Positions 15,047 to 29,500 of a stretch of 64,000 bases of DNA are shown here, in pieces (positions within the stretch are counted from its first letter, which is position 1; every line of letters starts with the position of its first letter). The translations under genes and the position numbers were made by a program. A model generated the notes under the pieces. The model was not told where the DNA came from. It searched no databases and saw only the letters and a list, made by a program, of their open reading frames with translations. The stretch lies in NCBI RefSeq assembly GCF_000143885.2, contig NC_018583.1, forward strand, positions 1 through 64,000, read 5' to 3'. This DNA comes from Gordonia sp. KTR9 (lineage in GTDB: Bacteria; Actinomycetota; Actinomycetes; Mycobacteriales; Mycobacteriaceae).

Positions 15047-17004
15047 ATGACTGTCACTGACCTCCGCACACCCACCACCGCCGCCACTGACGGCGACACC
15101 GCGCCCTCGACGTTGCGCCTGGATGCCGGTGCCGCCTCGGCCACCCGGCCGAGCACCAAAGAACGCTCGGCCAAACCGACCACGTTCTACGACGACGACA
15201 CCCGTGAGGACCTGCTCGACACCGCCCGCAGCGGTGGAGTCAACGGCTACCTCGCCCGACAGAAACTCGGCAACGACGCCCGCCGGCGGGAAAGCCACGA
15301 AGCCGCCATTGCCCGGCCGATCCAGTTCGACGTGCCCGCCCTGATCCGCACCAACCGGGGCTTCGACGGGCGTGGCGGCGGCCGCGTCGCCCACGTGCGC
15401 CGACCCAACGAACTGCGCGGCACCACCGCGCACGTGCCGGGGTTCTACCCGTTCCCCATCGGCGCCTCAGCCCCCCTGGACGGCGCGCCCGTCGGCTCGC
15501 ACCTCGACACCGGACAACCCGTCGGGTTCGACCAGATCGGCTGGTTCGAAGCCGGACAGATCACCGCACCCTCAGCGATGGTGTTCGGCCTCAACGGATT
15601 CGGCAAAAGCACCCTCAACCGGCGCATCGTCTGCCACGACCTCGCGACCGGGGTCCGCCCGCTCATCATGGGCGATCACCGACCCGACTTCGTCAACATG
15701 ATGCGCCAGATGGTCCTGCACGACGACAACGGCCGGGTGCAGTACCGCGAGGACGGCATCACCCCGGTCACCCCGCAGGTCACCAGCGTCGGATTCGACT
15801 CGCCGATGAACCCGCTGGCCGTGGGCACCTTCGGCAACCTCATCGCCCGACTGCCCGCCGCGGCCCGCCAGCTCGCCGAACGCGAAATGCGGGCACGCCA
15901 GGTCACCGCCGCCACCGGCCTGCTCGAGATCAGCTCCGGACGTCCCATCGCTCCGCACGAGGAGACGCTGCTCACCACCGCCCTGCGGGTGCTCTACGGC
16001 ACGGCCAACGAGTTCACCCTGACCAATGCGCCCCTGCCGGGCGATGTGCTCAACCTGCTGCGCCAGGTCCCGCAGACTCTCATCGACGCCACCGCCCGCG
16101 ACGCCGACACCAATCCCGAACTGCGCCGCGCCCACCAAGACCTCCTCGATGCCTCCGGCGCCCTGGGGCGTCGACCCCACGACGCGATCGCCGTCGACCG
16201 CTACCTGCTGCTGACCGAAAACCTGCGCCAGTCACTCGACCAGCTGGTGTCGGGGCAGTTCGGCGAGATCTTCAACGCCCCCACCAAAGAGCCCATCGAC
16301 ATCGACGCCCTCGGGGTGTGCGTGGACATGTCCCGGCTGCCGGCCAACGCCCGCAAGCTGCGCGCCGCAGTACTCCTGGCGTGCTGGTCGGACGGATTCT
16401 CCGCCGTCGAAGCCTCGCATCTGCTCTCCGATCACGGCCTGCAAGAGCCCCGCAACTACGACCTGGTGTGCGACGAGTTCTCGCTGGTGCTCGGTGTCGG
16501 CAACGGCATCGTGTGGCGCGTCGACGAAGTGACCCGCGTCCAGCGCGAACAGGGCACCGGCAGCCTGTTCACCACCCACACCGTCAAGGACCTCCAAGCG
16601 TTCGACTCGATGGAAGATCGCCAGCGCGCCATGGGCTTTCTCGACCGCGCCCGGGTCAAGGTGTGCTTCCCGCTGCCCGAGGACGAAGCCTCGCTGATGG
16701 AGGGCAAGGTCAACCTCAACGAGAAAGAAGCCGCCACCCTCGCCGAGTGGGCCACCACCACCCGCGGCATCGACGACCCGGTCGTCTCCGAGATCAGCGA
16801 AACCGACTGGGCCGACGGGGTCCGCGCGACCGGCACCGAAACCAACACCGTACCGCCAGGTATGGGCAAGTTCCTGATCAAAGAGGGTGAGCAGCCCGGT
16901 ATCCCGGTGCAGATGCGGTTGACCGCCACCGAGCGCGCCACCGAGATGCACAACACCAACAAGCGCTTCAACCGCGGCCGCGGCGCCAAATCCGGATCCG
17001 CGGC

Positions 17005-17008
<4 letters not shown>
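15047..17008 (+). CDS. VirB4-like secretion ATPase
   Basis: A 653-aa AAA-type ATPase that would energise assembly and transport by the mating channel. Walker A is GLNGFGKST (about residues 181-189), followed by a typical IMGDHRPDF-type segment. Walker B is YDLVCDEFSLVLG (about 470). A downstream TTHTVKDLQAF segment is the equivalent of the arginine-finger/motif-C region. It is shorter than Gram-negative VirB4, consistent with its N-terminal half being provided by the SCO6880-type protein. The stop overlaps the next start (ATGA). No VirB11-like ATPase is seen in the cluster. Confidence 0.88.
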
Positions 17009-19965
<2,957 letters not shown>

Positions 19966-20007
19966 CCCGCCGACCGCCCAACACCGCCCCTCGAAGGAAG
20001 GCACACC

Positions 20008-20709
20008 ATGCTCGACCCACACAACGTCACCCAGGACAACAGCCGCGAAGTCGACGACATCTTCGACGAAATTCGCACGATCATGCGTCACTCCCGCCGT
20101 CGCGCCGACGACGCGCTGCGTGAGGTCCGCAACCAGCAGCACAAGCGACGTGCCCGGCAGACCCGCGCCCAGCAACGGCTGAACTCCGCGCGCGCCACCG
20201 GCGCCCGTCCGCCCCGCTACACCGACACCAGTGCCGAACGCCACCCGCTGACACCGGATCTGATGGCGCGCTGGGCCGGAGCGCACGCCGCCGCCGACCT
20301 GGCCCGCGAGGCCGCCGCCGAGGCCGCCCGCGGCGGTGACACCGCCCGGGAAGCCCAGACCCAGGCCACCGTGCAGCGCGCCGAGCAATGGGCGCACGCC
20401 TGGGATGAGCGGCTACGTGAGGCCGGCGTCGACCCCGACACCATCTCTGGTCGCGACCGCGACAACGACCTCGGCGAGGTCGCCGACACCGATCTGCTCG
20501 ACCAGGTGTCGACCGCGGCCGCGAACTATGCCATCGACGTCGACGACGCTGCGTCAGCGGGCGGGCACCGCTCGACCAGCGAGCTCATCGCCGACACCGA
20601 ACCCGCGCCCGAAGCCGCGTTGATCGCCGCCGGCGACAGCGGCTGGCAGATCACCCCGGCACCTGACGTCGGCGCCAGCGTCTCCCTCGACACCGGAGCC
20701 CAGCTGTGA
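20008..20709 (+). CDS. Charged helical protein next to the coupling protein
   Basis: A 233-aa soluble protein rich in Arg, Ala, Asp and Glu. Residues about 15-130 are predicted long helices, with coiled-coil character at 85-130 (AAAEAARGGDTAREAQTQAT and so on). The ribosome-binding site CGAAGGAAGG precedes the ATG. The stop overlaps the GTG of the VirD4-like gene (GTGA). Position suggests an accessory or substrate adaptor of the coupling protein, but no family is recognised. Confidence 0.7.
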   Translation: MLDPHNVTQDNSREVDDIFDEIRTIMRHSRRRADDALREVRNQQHKRRARQTRAQQRLNSARATGARPPRYTDTSAERHPLTPDLMARWAGAHAAADLAREAAAEAARGGDTAREAQTQATVQRAEQWAHAWDERLREAGVDPDTISGRDRDNDLGEVADTDLLDQVSTAAANYAIDVDDAASAGGHRSTSELIADTEPAPEAALIAAGDSGWQITPAPDVGASVSLDTGAQL

Positions 20710-22637
20710 GCACCACCCATCGCCGCGACCGCGGCCAACACGAGTCCATGGTCGGCTACTACCTCGCCGCAGTCGTGTTCGCGCTGCTGGCGATCGTCTA
20801 CGTGTGCTGGCGGGCGGGTTGCTGGCTCACCGGTCAGCCCGGCCCAGTGCTAATCAACCCGGCCACCGCCGCCGTCGACGGCACATTCCAGTGGCCGGTG
20901 GCCTCCACCGTGCTCCTCGTGGTCGCGGTCATCGCCGCCGCCGTGGTGACCGTCATCGTGGCGCGTCATCGCGCCGCCACCGCCGTGCTGCGCGAGTTCG
21001 ACCAGGTGGCACAGTTCCTTCCCCGTCCCCGGGAACTGCACGCCATCACCGCCCGCGACGCCAAGCACTCCGCGCAGCGCCTGCGTGGCCGCGACGCCAT
21101 CACCGGGCACCTCGACTACGGGCTCGCGCTGGGATCGCTGATCGGATCAGGAAAGTCCGCGCTCTACATGAGCTGGGAATGGGTCGGACTCATCATCGGC
21201 GGACCCCGATCAGGCAAGACCACCGGCTACGCCATACCCATGATCTGCCAGGCACCCGGAGCCGTGTTCGCCACCTCCAACAAACCCGACATCTACGACG
21301 CCACCCGCTGGGTACGCGACCGCAACGACCTCACCACCCACGCCGCCAAGGCCGACACCACCCGACAAGGGCTGCGCGCACTATGGGCCTACCGCACCCA
21401 GCGGCGCGAACCCCCACGCACCCGCGGCACCATCTGGCTCTCCGACCTCCAACACATCGCCGGCACCCAGGGCCAGCAGTGGTGGTGGGACCCGTTCTGG
21501 TGCGTGCACGAACTCTCCGACGCCCGCGAGCTCGCCGCGATCTTCGCCGGAGCCGAAACCGCCGAAGGATCACGCCTCGACGCCTACTTCGACGGCGGCG
21601 CCAAAGAACTACTGGCCCTGCACATCCTGGCAGCATCGGTCGGTGGGGGAGACCTCAAACACGTCGACGGCTGGCTCACCGACCCCACACTCAAAGTCGC
21701 CCGCCAAGTCTTGACCCGCCACGGCCACCACGACGCCGCAGCCAAGATCGACACCGCCGCCAACCTCAACCCCCGCCAGCAAGACGGCCTCTACGACATG
21801 GCGCGCCGGTTCATCAACGTCATGACCGTGCCCGCCTACGCCCGATCAGTCCTCCCACCCCAACGGGTCCGGTTCGACGGCGATAACACCGTCGGCAGCA
21901 ACGACATCCGCCACGACCTGCCCAAGTTCGATCCGCAAGCGTTCGTCACCTCCACCGACACCATGTACGCCCTGTCGATGGAAGGCGCCGGCGCGGCCAC
22001 CGCCCTGACCACCGCCCTGGCCGACACCATCTTCAAAGCCGCCGTCGCCCAAGCCCGACGCAACGGCGGACGGCTGCCGGTGCCGGTCGTGGCGGTGCTC
22101 GACGAGGCCGCCAACGTGTGCAAACTGCCCGAACTGCCCGACTGGTACTCCCACTTCGGCAGCCAGGGCATCGTCATCGTCACGATGCTCCAATCGCTGG
22201 CCCAGGCCGCGAAAGTGTGGTCCAAAGACAAACTCGACATGCTCGTCGACTCCTCGAACGTCTACATCTACGCCGGCTCATCGAACAACGAGTCCTACCT
22301 GTCCGGGCTGAGCCGCATGATCGGCCAACGCGACGTCCGCCGCCGCAGCCGCTCGCATTCCAGCTCAGGTTTGGGATCGACCAGCACCAGCGAATCCTGG
22401 TCCAGCGAACCCATTCTCGGGATCGACGACCTCAAAGCACTACCCGCCGAACGCGCAGTGCTGGCGACCTCCGGCAACCGCACCGTCGTCACCACCAAGA
22501 ACTCCTACTGGCTCGGCCCCTACGCCGAACTGATCGACGCCTCCAAGAAGGCCTGCGGGGCAGAACGCGCAGCCCAGCAGGCCGCACTGTCTGCCTCACC
22601 CCAACCCGCCGCCCTCCGCGAAAGGACTTCCCGATGA
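20706..22637 (+). CDS. VirD4/TraG-type coupling ATPase
   Basis: A 643-aa coupling protein that would link the relaxase-DNA complex to the channel. Two N-terminal membrane helices (about 17-42 and 65-86) are followed by a Walker A at about 165-172 (GGPRSGKT) and Walker B VVAVLDEAANVCKL with the following PDWYSHFGSQGIVIVTMLQSLAQ, the conserved helicase-like block of TraG/VirD4. The motif GLSRMIGQRDVRRRSRS near 530 precedes a Ser-rich stretch. A second GxxxxGK-like string (GSLIGSGKSALY, about 143-154) precedes the true P-loop by 15 residues and is probably incidental. The GTG start overlaps the previous stop. Confidence 0.9.
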   Translation: MSTTHRRDRGQHESMVGYYLAAVVFALLAIVYVCWRAGCWLTGQPGPVLINPATAAVDGTFQWPVASTVLLVVAVIAAAVVTVIVARHRAATAVLREFDQVAQFLPRPRELHAITARDAKHSAQRLRGRDAITGHLDYGLALGSLIGSGKSALYMSWEWVGLIIGGPRSGKTTGYAIPMICQAPGAVFATSNKPDIYDATRWVRDRNDLTTHAAKADTTRQGLRALWAYRTQRREPPRTRGTIWLSDLQHIAGTQGQQWWWDPFWCVHELSDARELAAIFAGAETAEGSRLDAYFDGGAKELLALHILAASVGGGDLKHVDGWLTDPTLKVARQVLTRHGHHDAAAKIDTAANLNPRQQDGLYDMARRFINVMTVPAYARSVLPPQRVRFDGDNTVGSNDIRHDLPKFDPQAFVTSTDTMYALSMEGAGAATALTTALADTIFKAAVAQARRNGGRLPVPVVAVLDEAANVCKLPELPDWYSHFGSQGIVIVTMLQSLAQAAKVWSKDKLDMLVDSSNVYIYAGSSNNESYLSGLSRMIGQRDVRRRSRSHSSSGLGSTSTSESWSSEPILGIDDLKALPAERAVLATSGNRTVVTTKNSYWLGPYAELIDASKKACGAERAAQQAALSASPQPAALRERTSR

Positions 22638-23041
22638 CCACCCCCGCCACCGACACCCCAGACGACGACCCGCGCGCGCACTGGCGGTTCACTTCCGGCG
22701 CCGACTGGTTCACCAACTGGCTCAGCCACATCAAGGCTGGACGTTTCGACCGCGACACCCGCTGGTGTGCGCAGTGGTGGCGCCACGACGAAGTCGTCAT
22801 CCGCCTCGAGGAGCTGTGGAAGGCCTGGGAGACTGCCCGCCTGAGCGAAGACCCCGCCGCCCTGTCGTCGTGGTGGACCGCCCACCTCGACGCCCACTGG
22901 CGAGCACTCACCGCGGGCAACGGGCCGCTCTATCTGTGCACACCCGACAAGCACACCAACACCGAGACACTCACCGACACCTGCACCCCACCACCGCCGG
23001 GATGGTTCGACCCACCCGTCGACCACACCACCGCCGCATAA
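22634..23041 (+). CDS. DUF4913-like protein
   Basis: A 135-aa protein matching, by eye, the DUF4913 family common beside actinobacterial VirD4-like genes: HWRFTSGADWFTNWLSHI, RWCAQWWRHDEVVIRLEELWKAWE and WWTAHLDAHWRALT, all Trp-rich. No enzyme motif is visible. The start overlaps the coupling-protein stop (ATGA), so it is probably an accessory factor of DNA delivery. Confident on family resemblance, not on function. Confidence 0.78.
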   Translation: MTTPATDTPDDDPRAHWRFTSGADWFTNWLSHIKAGRFDRDTRWCAQWWRHDEVVIRLEELWKAWETARLSEDPAALSSWWTAHLDAHWRALTAGNGPLYLCTPDKHTNTETLTDTCTPPPPGWFDPPVDHTTAA

Positions 23042-23060
23042 CGCCTGAGAGAGCCATGTC

Positions 23061-23216
23061 ATGCCGCCACTGATCCATATAGCGCTCGTCGGGTGCTTCG
23101 TGCTGCTGGTGGTCCTGACCATCACCGGGGCCATCGTCGTCACCAAAGCCACACTGCGCCAACGCCGCACACCCCCCTCACACCACCACGAGTCTGACCA
23201 CGACGGAACACCATGA
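23061..23216 (+). CDS. 51-aa single-pass membrane protein
   Basis: A short gene from ATG 23061 to TGA 23214-23216. It encodes one strong hydrophobic helix (residues about 4-28, LIHIALVGCFVLLVVLTITG) followed by a basic, His-rich tail (LRQRRTPPSHHHESDHDG). It starts 19 bases after the DUF4913 stop, with GAGAGA as ribosome-binding site, and its stop overlaps a further ATG (ATGA). Small single-helix proteins are common in mating operons. Codon use is consistent with the genome. Confidence 0.6.
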   Translation: MPPLIHIALVGCFVLLVVLTITGAIVVTKATLRQRRTPPSHHHESDHDGTP

Positions 23217-23262
23217 CGACTAACCGACACCCACACAACAACGCCCCCGAAGGAGGCCAGTC

Positions 23263-23370
23263 GTGATCGCCATTCCTCTCGCGTCGTTTCCGCCGAGGCA
23301 ACCCGGTCGCCAACCACGCCACCCACGTACGAATCACCACGTATCCCGCACCGCCGGTCGAGTGACCTGA
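23263..23370 (+). CDS. Possible 35-aa peptide with a very strong ribosome-binding site
   Basis: GTG at 23263 is preceded by GAAGGAGG with ideal 6-base spacing. The frame encodes 35 residues rich in Pro, Arg and His and stops at 23368-23370, where an ATG overlaps (TGATG). A 17-codon frame (23213-23266) overlaps its start. The strong signal with a short product suggests a leader peptide or attenuator between the transfer operon and the methylase-helicase gene. A small functional peptide is the alternative. Confidence 0.35.
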   Translation: MIAIPLASFPPRQPGRQPRHPRTNHHVSRTAGRVT

Positions 23371-23557
23371 TGCCTGAACCAGGCGACGGCGAGGACCCGC
23401 CGTGAGAAGACTCAGGCCCTGACAGGTGCTGGACACACCTGCCAGGGCACTGATCGGCCAGAGATCGAGCCTCTGACCAGTGAGAAACGATAACCACCCC
23501 CGCGAGGGCCGGCGTTGGCCGGGCCGGGCGGACCTCACTTTGGTAGGAGCTCGACGC

Positions 23558-26500
23558 ATGGCGCGTAACGCCACCCCTGACGACAACACCCCCAATCTGT
23601 TCGATCTGCTCGCCGACACCGACCCATCGAGGCAGCCGATGTCGGCACCGCAGAGCATTATGGATACCCACACTGAGGAGGACACCGATGTTTCACGATC
23701 TGCGCACGGCACTGACCGAGCGGTACGCCCAGGAACTGACGCAGATGGACCGCACGGAGTTCGAGGACTTCCTGACCGCCGAGGCGAACCGGCTGGAAGC
23801 CGAGATCGCTCAGACGCAGTCACAGACCGAGCTCGCGATGATCGCGGCGTGGAAAGCCGACCACGAGGGCAACGACCCGGACGTGTTGACGACGCAGCGG
23901 CTGTACCAACAGGCCCGGCACTCCGCGGAGGAGACGGTGCTGGCGACGCTGTGGGAGGGTCATCGCAGTCCCGAGGACGAGGACCAGCCGATCGAACCGA
24001 ACCCGGACACGGTGACCGGGATGCAGCGGTGGCTGACGCCGTGGGCGATCGAGGCGACTCGCGAGACCGAACAGCTGACCGAGCGGGTGTGGCCGGATCA
24101 GACACCGCGGTTTCAGGTGTGGGCCGAGCAACTGCTGCAAGCCCGTCTGACCGACGGGCTGGCGGTGCCCGACGGGCCGGAACATCCGCTGGTTCCGGAA
24201 CTGACCGCGATGGTGGCCGCGGCGCTAGCCGATCAGGCTCGCGCCGACGCCGAGCGCGCGCAGAGGTAGTCGACGACGGCCAGGGACTGCTGTTTGAGTC
24301 CCTGGACGATCTGCGGATCCCGACTGACCCGGCCGTCGTCGACCCAGGCGGGACACCGCTGCCACCGAAGGCCGACGACGTGCTGCCGCAGGTCCCGCAG
24401 TCCGAGACCGGGCTGCCACTGACGGCGTGGGCCAGCACCCGTGTCGCCCCGGCACGACGCCCGGACGGCTCGGTGGTCTACATCAAGGCCGACCATGTGG
24501 TGGCCGGTCTCGAACCAGACCCCACACCCGATTCAGAGGCGCCCGCTCTCGCTCCCGAGCCGGAGCCGGAGCCGTCGAGCATCGCGGCCGTCGACGAGGC
24601 CACCACCCTCTCACCAGCCGAGGTGGGTTCTGCGACCCGGTTCACCCATCCAGGGACGGTGTTGGTGCCGTCGGGCGCCAAAGCCCGCGCCCGCGCCAAC
24701 ATCGCCGCACTCGAGGTCCTCTCCGAGACCGCCCGCACCGGACGCCCGGCGACCACGGCCGAGCACGAGGTTCTGGCGCAGTGGTCGGGCTGGGGTGCCG
24801 CGGCCGACATCTTCGATGAGTCCAAGTCGGAGTGGGCACCCGAGCGCGAGCAGCTGCGCGCGCTGCTGGATTCCGAGCAGTGGCGCCAAGCGAAGGCCTC
24901 CACGCTCAACGCCCACTACACCGATCCCGCGATCGCCCAAGCGATGTGGTCGGCGATGGCGCGCGCCGGGTTCGACGAGGGGCTGGTACTCGAACCGGGC
25001 TGCGGCAGCGGCACATTCATCGGGCTGGCACCTCCCGGTGCGCAGATGGTGGGTGTGGAGCTCGATCCGACGACCGCCCAGATCGCCCATCTGCTCTACC
25101 CCGACGCGCAGGTGCGGTTGGAGGGCTTCGAGACCACCCGCGTCCCGGACGGATCGTTCGCCGCGGTGATCGGCAATGTGCCCTTCGGTGGGTTCACGGT
25201 GCACGACCCGATCCACAATCCGGCCCGCCACCGCATCCACAACCACTTCCTCCTCAAGTCGCTCAACCTCACCGCCCCCGGCGGATACGTCATGGCGATC
25301 ACCACCGCCGGCACGCTGGATGCGGCCTCGGACAAAGCCCGCCGAGACATGCACGCCGTCGCCGACCTCGTCGGCGCAGTGCGGTTGCCGTCGACGGCGT
25401 TCGAACGGGTCGCCGGCACCCAAGTCGTCACCGACGTCCTGGTGTTCCGCCGCCGCGAACCCGACGCCGCCACGCCTGCGGACGCCGACTGGCTGCATTC
25501 CGACCTCGTTGCTCTCGCTGACCGGACCGGCGAGACCACCGAGATCGGCATGAACCGCTACTTCACCACCCACCCGGAACACGTGCTGGGCACGATGCGT
25601 GTCGATCGCGGCCTCTACCGCGACGGGATGCTCGTCGTGGCCGCCGAACCCGGCGGCGATGTCGCCGCCGACCTCGACGACCGGCTGACCGGCATCGTCG
25701 ACGCCGCCCTACAACGCGGCGACGGGCTGTTCCTCGCCGACGACACCGCCACGGCCGGAATAGAGTTCACCGCCGGCGCCCTCGACACCGACGCCCTCTA
25801 TAGCGAGGACATTCCGATCGGGCACGTCAGCTACGACGAGACCACCGGGGTGTTCTCGCGGCGCGGGATCGGCGGCGACGAGCCGATGAGGGTGCCAGCC
25901 ACCCGCGCCACCGAGACCCGGCATCTGCTACGGCTGCGGGACCTGTTCGCGGCCACGATCGCCGCTCAGCGCACCCAGAGCAGCCGCGCCGAGCGAGATA
26001 CGCTGCGCGCGGACCTCAACGAGGTCTACGACGCCTACCTGAACACCTACGGCCCGGTGAACCGAGCCAAGCTGGTGGGCGGCAAGGAACGCACCGCCGA
26101 GCAGGCCGCCAAGAAGTTCGCCGAACTCGAAGCCAAGTGGCGCGCCGCGCACCGCGACGCCGACGGCGCCGACTATCCCGGGCCGCTGCCTGAGGATGTG
26201 GCGGCCGACCTCGAGGAGAAAGCGTGGCAGGTCAGCGCACCCTCGCGACGTCAAACCCATCTCGAGGCCGTCCGCGCGGATCCCGGAATGGCCGGCGTGC
26301 TGGCGCTGGAACGCTACGACGACGAAACCGGCACCGTCAGCAAGACCGCGGTGTTCTCCCGCGACGTCGTCGTCGCTCCGGTCCCGGTATCGCGCGCCGA
26401 CACCCCCGCCGAAGCGGTCGCGATCAGTCTCGGTGAACGCGGCCGAGTCGATCTCGACCGCGTCGCCGAACTCCTCGACCAACCCACCCAGCAGGCACGC

Positions 26501-29500
26501 GAGTCGATCCGCGGCCTGGTCTACGCCGACCCGGACATGCCCGAGGACCTGGTGCCCGCACCCACAGCGTTGTCGGGCAACGTGCGCGCCAAACACGCCC
26601 GCGCCGCCGAAGCTGCCCGCACCGACCCCGGCAACCGCGATTGGGCAGAACTAACACAAGCACTGGCGCAGGTGATTCCAACCGACAAGCAGCCCTCCCA
26701 GATCGGGTCGGTCAAACTCGGACCGACCTGGATCGAGCCGCGTGACTACGAGGCGTTCGTGCGCGAGACCTTTGGTGCCGCCAACGTCCGGGTGTCACGC
26801 GCTGCGGGTAGCTGGGGAGTCGAAGTGCCACCCTTCGAACGCAACAGCACCGTGATGCGCACCGACTACGGCGCCGACAATGCCGACCTCGACAAGGCGC
26901 TCGACGCGGTCGACCTCACCGAGATGCTGCTCAACCAGCGCTCGATCGTAGTCAAGAATTCGGGGCGGGCGCAGGAAGAGGGTGCACCGGAGGTCGATGC
27001 CCAAGCCACCATCCTCGCCCAAGTCCAAGCGGAGAAGATCACCACCGAGTTCCGGTCGTGGCTGTGGTCGGACGATGAGCGCCGCGACCGCCTCGTCGCC
27101 GAGTGGAACCGCCGCTTCAACACCTGGGTTCGGCCCGAACACGACGGGTCCAGGCTGGTGCTGCCCGGGTTGTCTCCGGTGTTCGAGCCGCACCCCTACC
27201 AACGCGATGCGGTGGCACGCATTCTCGCCGAGCCGACCGTGCTGCTCGATCACGTGGTCGGCGCCGGCAAGACCGGCACGATGTTCATGTCGGCAATGGA
27301 ACTCAAACGCCGCGGCCTGGTCACTCAACCGTGGATCGTGGTGCCCACCCACCTGATCGAGCAGTTCGGCCGCGAAGTGAAGATGTGGTACCCCGCGGCG
27401 AACGTGCTCGTGGGACGCAAAGGCATGTCGGCCGAGGACCGCCGCGTGTTCGCCGCGCAGACAGCGACCAGCGACTGGGACATGGTCATCATCCCGGCGT
27501 CGGTGTTCGAGGCGATCCGGGTCCACCCGCAACGCCGTGTCGACTACATCGCGAACCAGTTGGCTGACCTCGACGCCGAATTGTCCGCGGGCGTAGGCGA
27601 GATGACGCATGCGACGGTCAAGAAGATCGAACGGGCGAAGAAGCAACTGCAGAAGCGTCTCGACGCCGCGACCGATCAGGCCAAGAAGGACCACGGGGTG
27701 TTGTTCGAAGACACCGGCGGGGACTATCTGTTCGTCGACGAGGCCCACGAGTACAAGAACAAGGGCCGCCAGTGCGCCATCGACTCGCTGTCGCTCACCG
27801 GGTCGAACAAGGCCGAGGACCTGTCGATGAAACTGGACTACCTGCGTGAACGTCGCCAACACCAGGCGGCCGCGGCCGGGCGGGTCATCGCCCCGGGCGC
27901 TGAGCGGGTCGCGACGTTCGCCACCGGCACCCCGATCGCCAACTCACTGGCCGAGTCGTGGGTGATGCAGCAGTACCTGCGCCCCGATGTGCTGGAGGTG
28001 GCTGGGGTCCGCTCGATCACCGACTGGGCGGCGTCGTTCACCGCGACCCGCTCGGAGACGATCCCCAACGCCACCGGCACCAAACTGCGTGTCGTGTCGA
28101 AGGTGTCGGCGTTCGCCAACCCCAAGGAAATGTTCGCCATGGCCGCCCAGTACACCGATGTCGTTGTCCGTGAACAGGTCCCGGCAAACCTGCCCGTCCA
28201 TGACGGGCGGCAGATCATCACCAGCACACCCGGTCAAGAGCGACAGGACTTCATCGCCGACCTGGACCATCGGGCCGACCATCTCGACCCACGCCGCGCC
28301 GACATCGACAACGTGCTCAAGATCCTCAACGACGGCCGCAACGTCGCCCTCGACCCGGTACTGGCCAACCTCGAACCGGATCCGGGAAATACCCGCGCCG
28401 ACGCGGTCGCCGAACAGGTCGCCCGCATCTACCACGCCACCGCCGACAACGAGTACCTCACCGAGGAAGGGGAGCGGTCCCCGATCCGCGGGGCGCTGCA
28501 ACTGGTGTTCTGCGACCGCGGCACCCCGCGACCCGACGGTCCGTCGGTGTACTCCAACCTCAAAGACCTTCTCGTGGAGCAGCACAACTTGCCCGCGGAG
28601 AAGATCGCGTTCATCCACGACGCGAAATCGCCGTCGCAGAAACTGGCGCTGCAGGCCGACTGCCGAGCCGGGCGGATCGCGGTGCTGGTCGGGTCGACCT
28701 CGAAGATGGGTACCGGCATGAACGTCCAAGGCCGCCTCATCGGTCTGCACCACATGGACGTGCCGTGGCGGCCCGCCGATCTCGAGCAACGCGAAGGGCG
28801 GATCATCCGCCAAGGCAACCAAAATCCGCGAATCGAGATTCTGAACTACGTCACCGCCGGCACCACCGACACCGTCATGTGGTCGAAAGTCGAATCCAAG
28901 GCCGCGTTCATCGAACAAGCCAAACGCGGGCAGCTCGACGACGTCGCCGAAGTCGACGACATCGCCGACGACTCACTATCTGAGGCTGCTGCGGCGACCA
29001 AAGCCGCCGCGACCGGTGATGAACGGTTCCTCGAAATGGCCACCCTGGAAGACGAGGTGAAAAGCCTGTCCGCACTGGCCAGCGCGCACGCCGACTCCCG
29101 CTCCCACGCCCGCCGGGTCGTGGCCGCGGCCGACCACGCCATCCCACGCTTGGAAGGCAGCATCGACAAACTCGACGCTCTGCTGGTCGGGCATCAGGAG
29201 TGGATCGATGCCGGTAAGCAGTTCGTGGTCACCGGAGACAGGTCCCGGGCTCAGCGTCCGGAGCGATCTGAGGCGCTGTTGTCGCGGGTCACCGCGGTCT
29301 ATCACGAGCTCAAAGGTGCCGGCATGAAGCAGTCGATGCCGATCGCGTCGATACCGTCGGGGCTCCAGGCGCACGCCTCGCGCGAGTTCGCCCAGGACAA
29401 GATTCATGTGTGGCTCGATTGCCCTGGGCGGCCGGGGTTCACTCTCGACGCCTCCCAGGTGTTCACCACCGCCGAGCGGCGCACCGCGACCGCGTCTGGG

